Part shown: positions 6,476 to 6,604 of the stretch, piece by piece
How the letters are laid out: every line of letters begins with the position of its first letter
Numbering within the stretch: the stretch's first letter is position 1
Assembly: GCA_948759685.1 (NCBI GenBank)
Contig: CAQBGY010000185.1
Span: 1 to 6,604 of the forward strand
Source: an uncultured Eubacterium sp.
Lineage (GTDB): Bacteria; Bacillota_A; Clostridia; Lachnospirales; Lachnospiraceae
Length of the DNA: 6,604 bases
Direction of reading: 5' to 3'
Notes under the pieces: generated by a model
Seen by the model: only the letters and a program-made list of their open reading frames with translations
Told to the model about the DNA's origin: nothing
Database searches by the model: none
Position numbers and translations under genes: made by a program

Positions 6476-6604
6476 ACTAATTTGCTACTAAAAACTTTAA
6501 AAACGATGCGAAAAGAGTAATATTTGGCGAAATAGACGTGCCCGAAATGTAGGAAATATCAGCATTTGCGAGTTGCTGATAAAAACTTCGGGAAGAGTTC
6601 GAGT
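6448..6604 (+). pseudogene. Com-like small zinc-finger protein remnant, frameshifted and cut by the window edge
   Basis: ATG 6448 opens MGNYRCRYCN and then meets TAA at 6478-6480. In the frame shifted by one base, LLLKTLKTMRKE follows from 6482, then TAA (6518-6520), YLAK, TAG (6533-6535) and TCPKCRKYQHLRVADKNFG running off the right edge. Joined, these give the layout of phage Mu Com and related proteins: C-x2-C followed by N-K-L-L, a spacer and a C-P-x-C pair. The expected K after CN would be restored by removing one base in TAAT at 6478-6481. The frame also extends upstream to ATG 6400 (MDLFVVSNKKVDYIKP), so the true start is uncertain; neither ATG has a clear ribosome site. Com-type proteins are small zinc-binding regulators in phages and mobile elements. 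Three lesions in 80 bases mark this as a decayed gene, unless the assembly is poor here. Confidence 0.55.
6541..6592. repeat. Nested inverted repeat at the right edge
   Basis: An inner stem TATCAGCA (6557-6564) / TGCTGATA (6574-6581) has a 9-base loop. An outer pair CCCGAA (6541-6546) / TTCGGG (6587-6592) encloses it. There is no T-run after it on either strand. It lies inside the Com-like remnant after its CPKC motif. It could be a recombination or transfer site, an RNA structure, or chance. Confidence 0.35.

Overview
The window is A+T-rich and has strong AAGGAG-type ribosome-binding sites. Its families (MobC-like relaxosome protein, AlbA/Schlafen-type ATPase, sacsin-type ATPase) fit an accessory island of a low-GC Firmicute, probably a gut Clostridia/Lachnospiraceae-like bacterium. 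The taxonomic guess comes from gene content and style, not from a marker gene. No tRNA, rRNA, CRISPR array, transposase or integrase is visible.

Left part (1-4103, + strand): two tightly spaced genes. The first (2-517) is the C-terminal end of a larger protein, possibly a helicase of the SNF2/HepA kind, entering from outside the window. The second (534-4103) is a protein of about 1190 residues. It has an N-terminal sacsin/HSP90-like (GHKL) ATPase, a long central region, a cysteine zinc-finger-like cluster and a C-terminal Tudor/SH3-like domain resembling the PcrA/UvrD tail. Each gene has exactly one in-frame TAG inside otherwise continuous coding sequence (56-58 and 951-953). As written, both are broken by a nonsense codon, or are read through.

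Middle (4104-5660, + strand): a 171-base spacer with two TGATATAAT extended -10 boxes exactly 60 bp apart and a tiny ORF. The ORF overlaps the next gene by ATGA. That gene encodes a 461-residue AlbA_2/Schlafen-domain protein with a second GHKL-type ATPase module, a 12-bp tandem repeat encoding (D/N)VPQ, and a C-terminal helix-turn-helix.

Right part (5678-6604): a convergent two-gene operon on the - strand, ending at a strong hairpin terminator. It consists of a MobC-like ribbon-helix-helix protein (start 6340) and an 83-residue protein of unknown function (start 5976), overlapping by 8 bp. No relaxase follows. Beyond mobC, a + strand remnant of a Com-like zinc-finger gene (CxxC ... CPKC) carries a frameshift and two stops and runs off the right edge. 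Several inverted repeats lie in the same stretch, around the likely mobC promoter.

Taken together, two nucleic-acid-associated ATPase genes plus a helicase-like fragment sit beside mobilization genes. This resembles a mobile defence-type island, but the defence role is inferred from context only. Much of the island looks partly decayed: two nonsense codons, one frameshifted remnant and a mobC without a relaxase.
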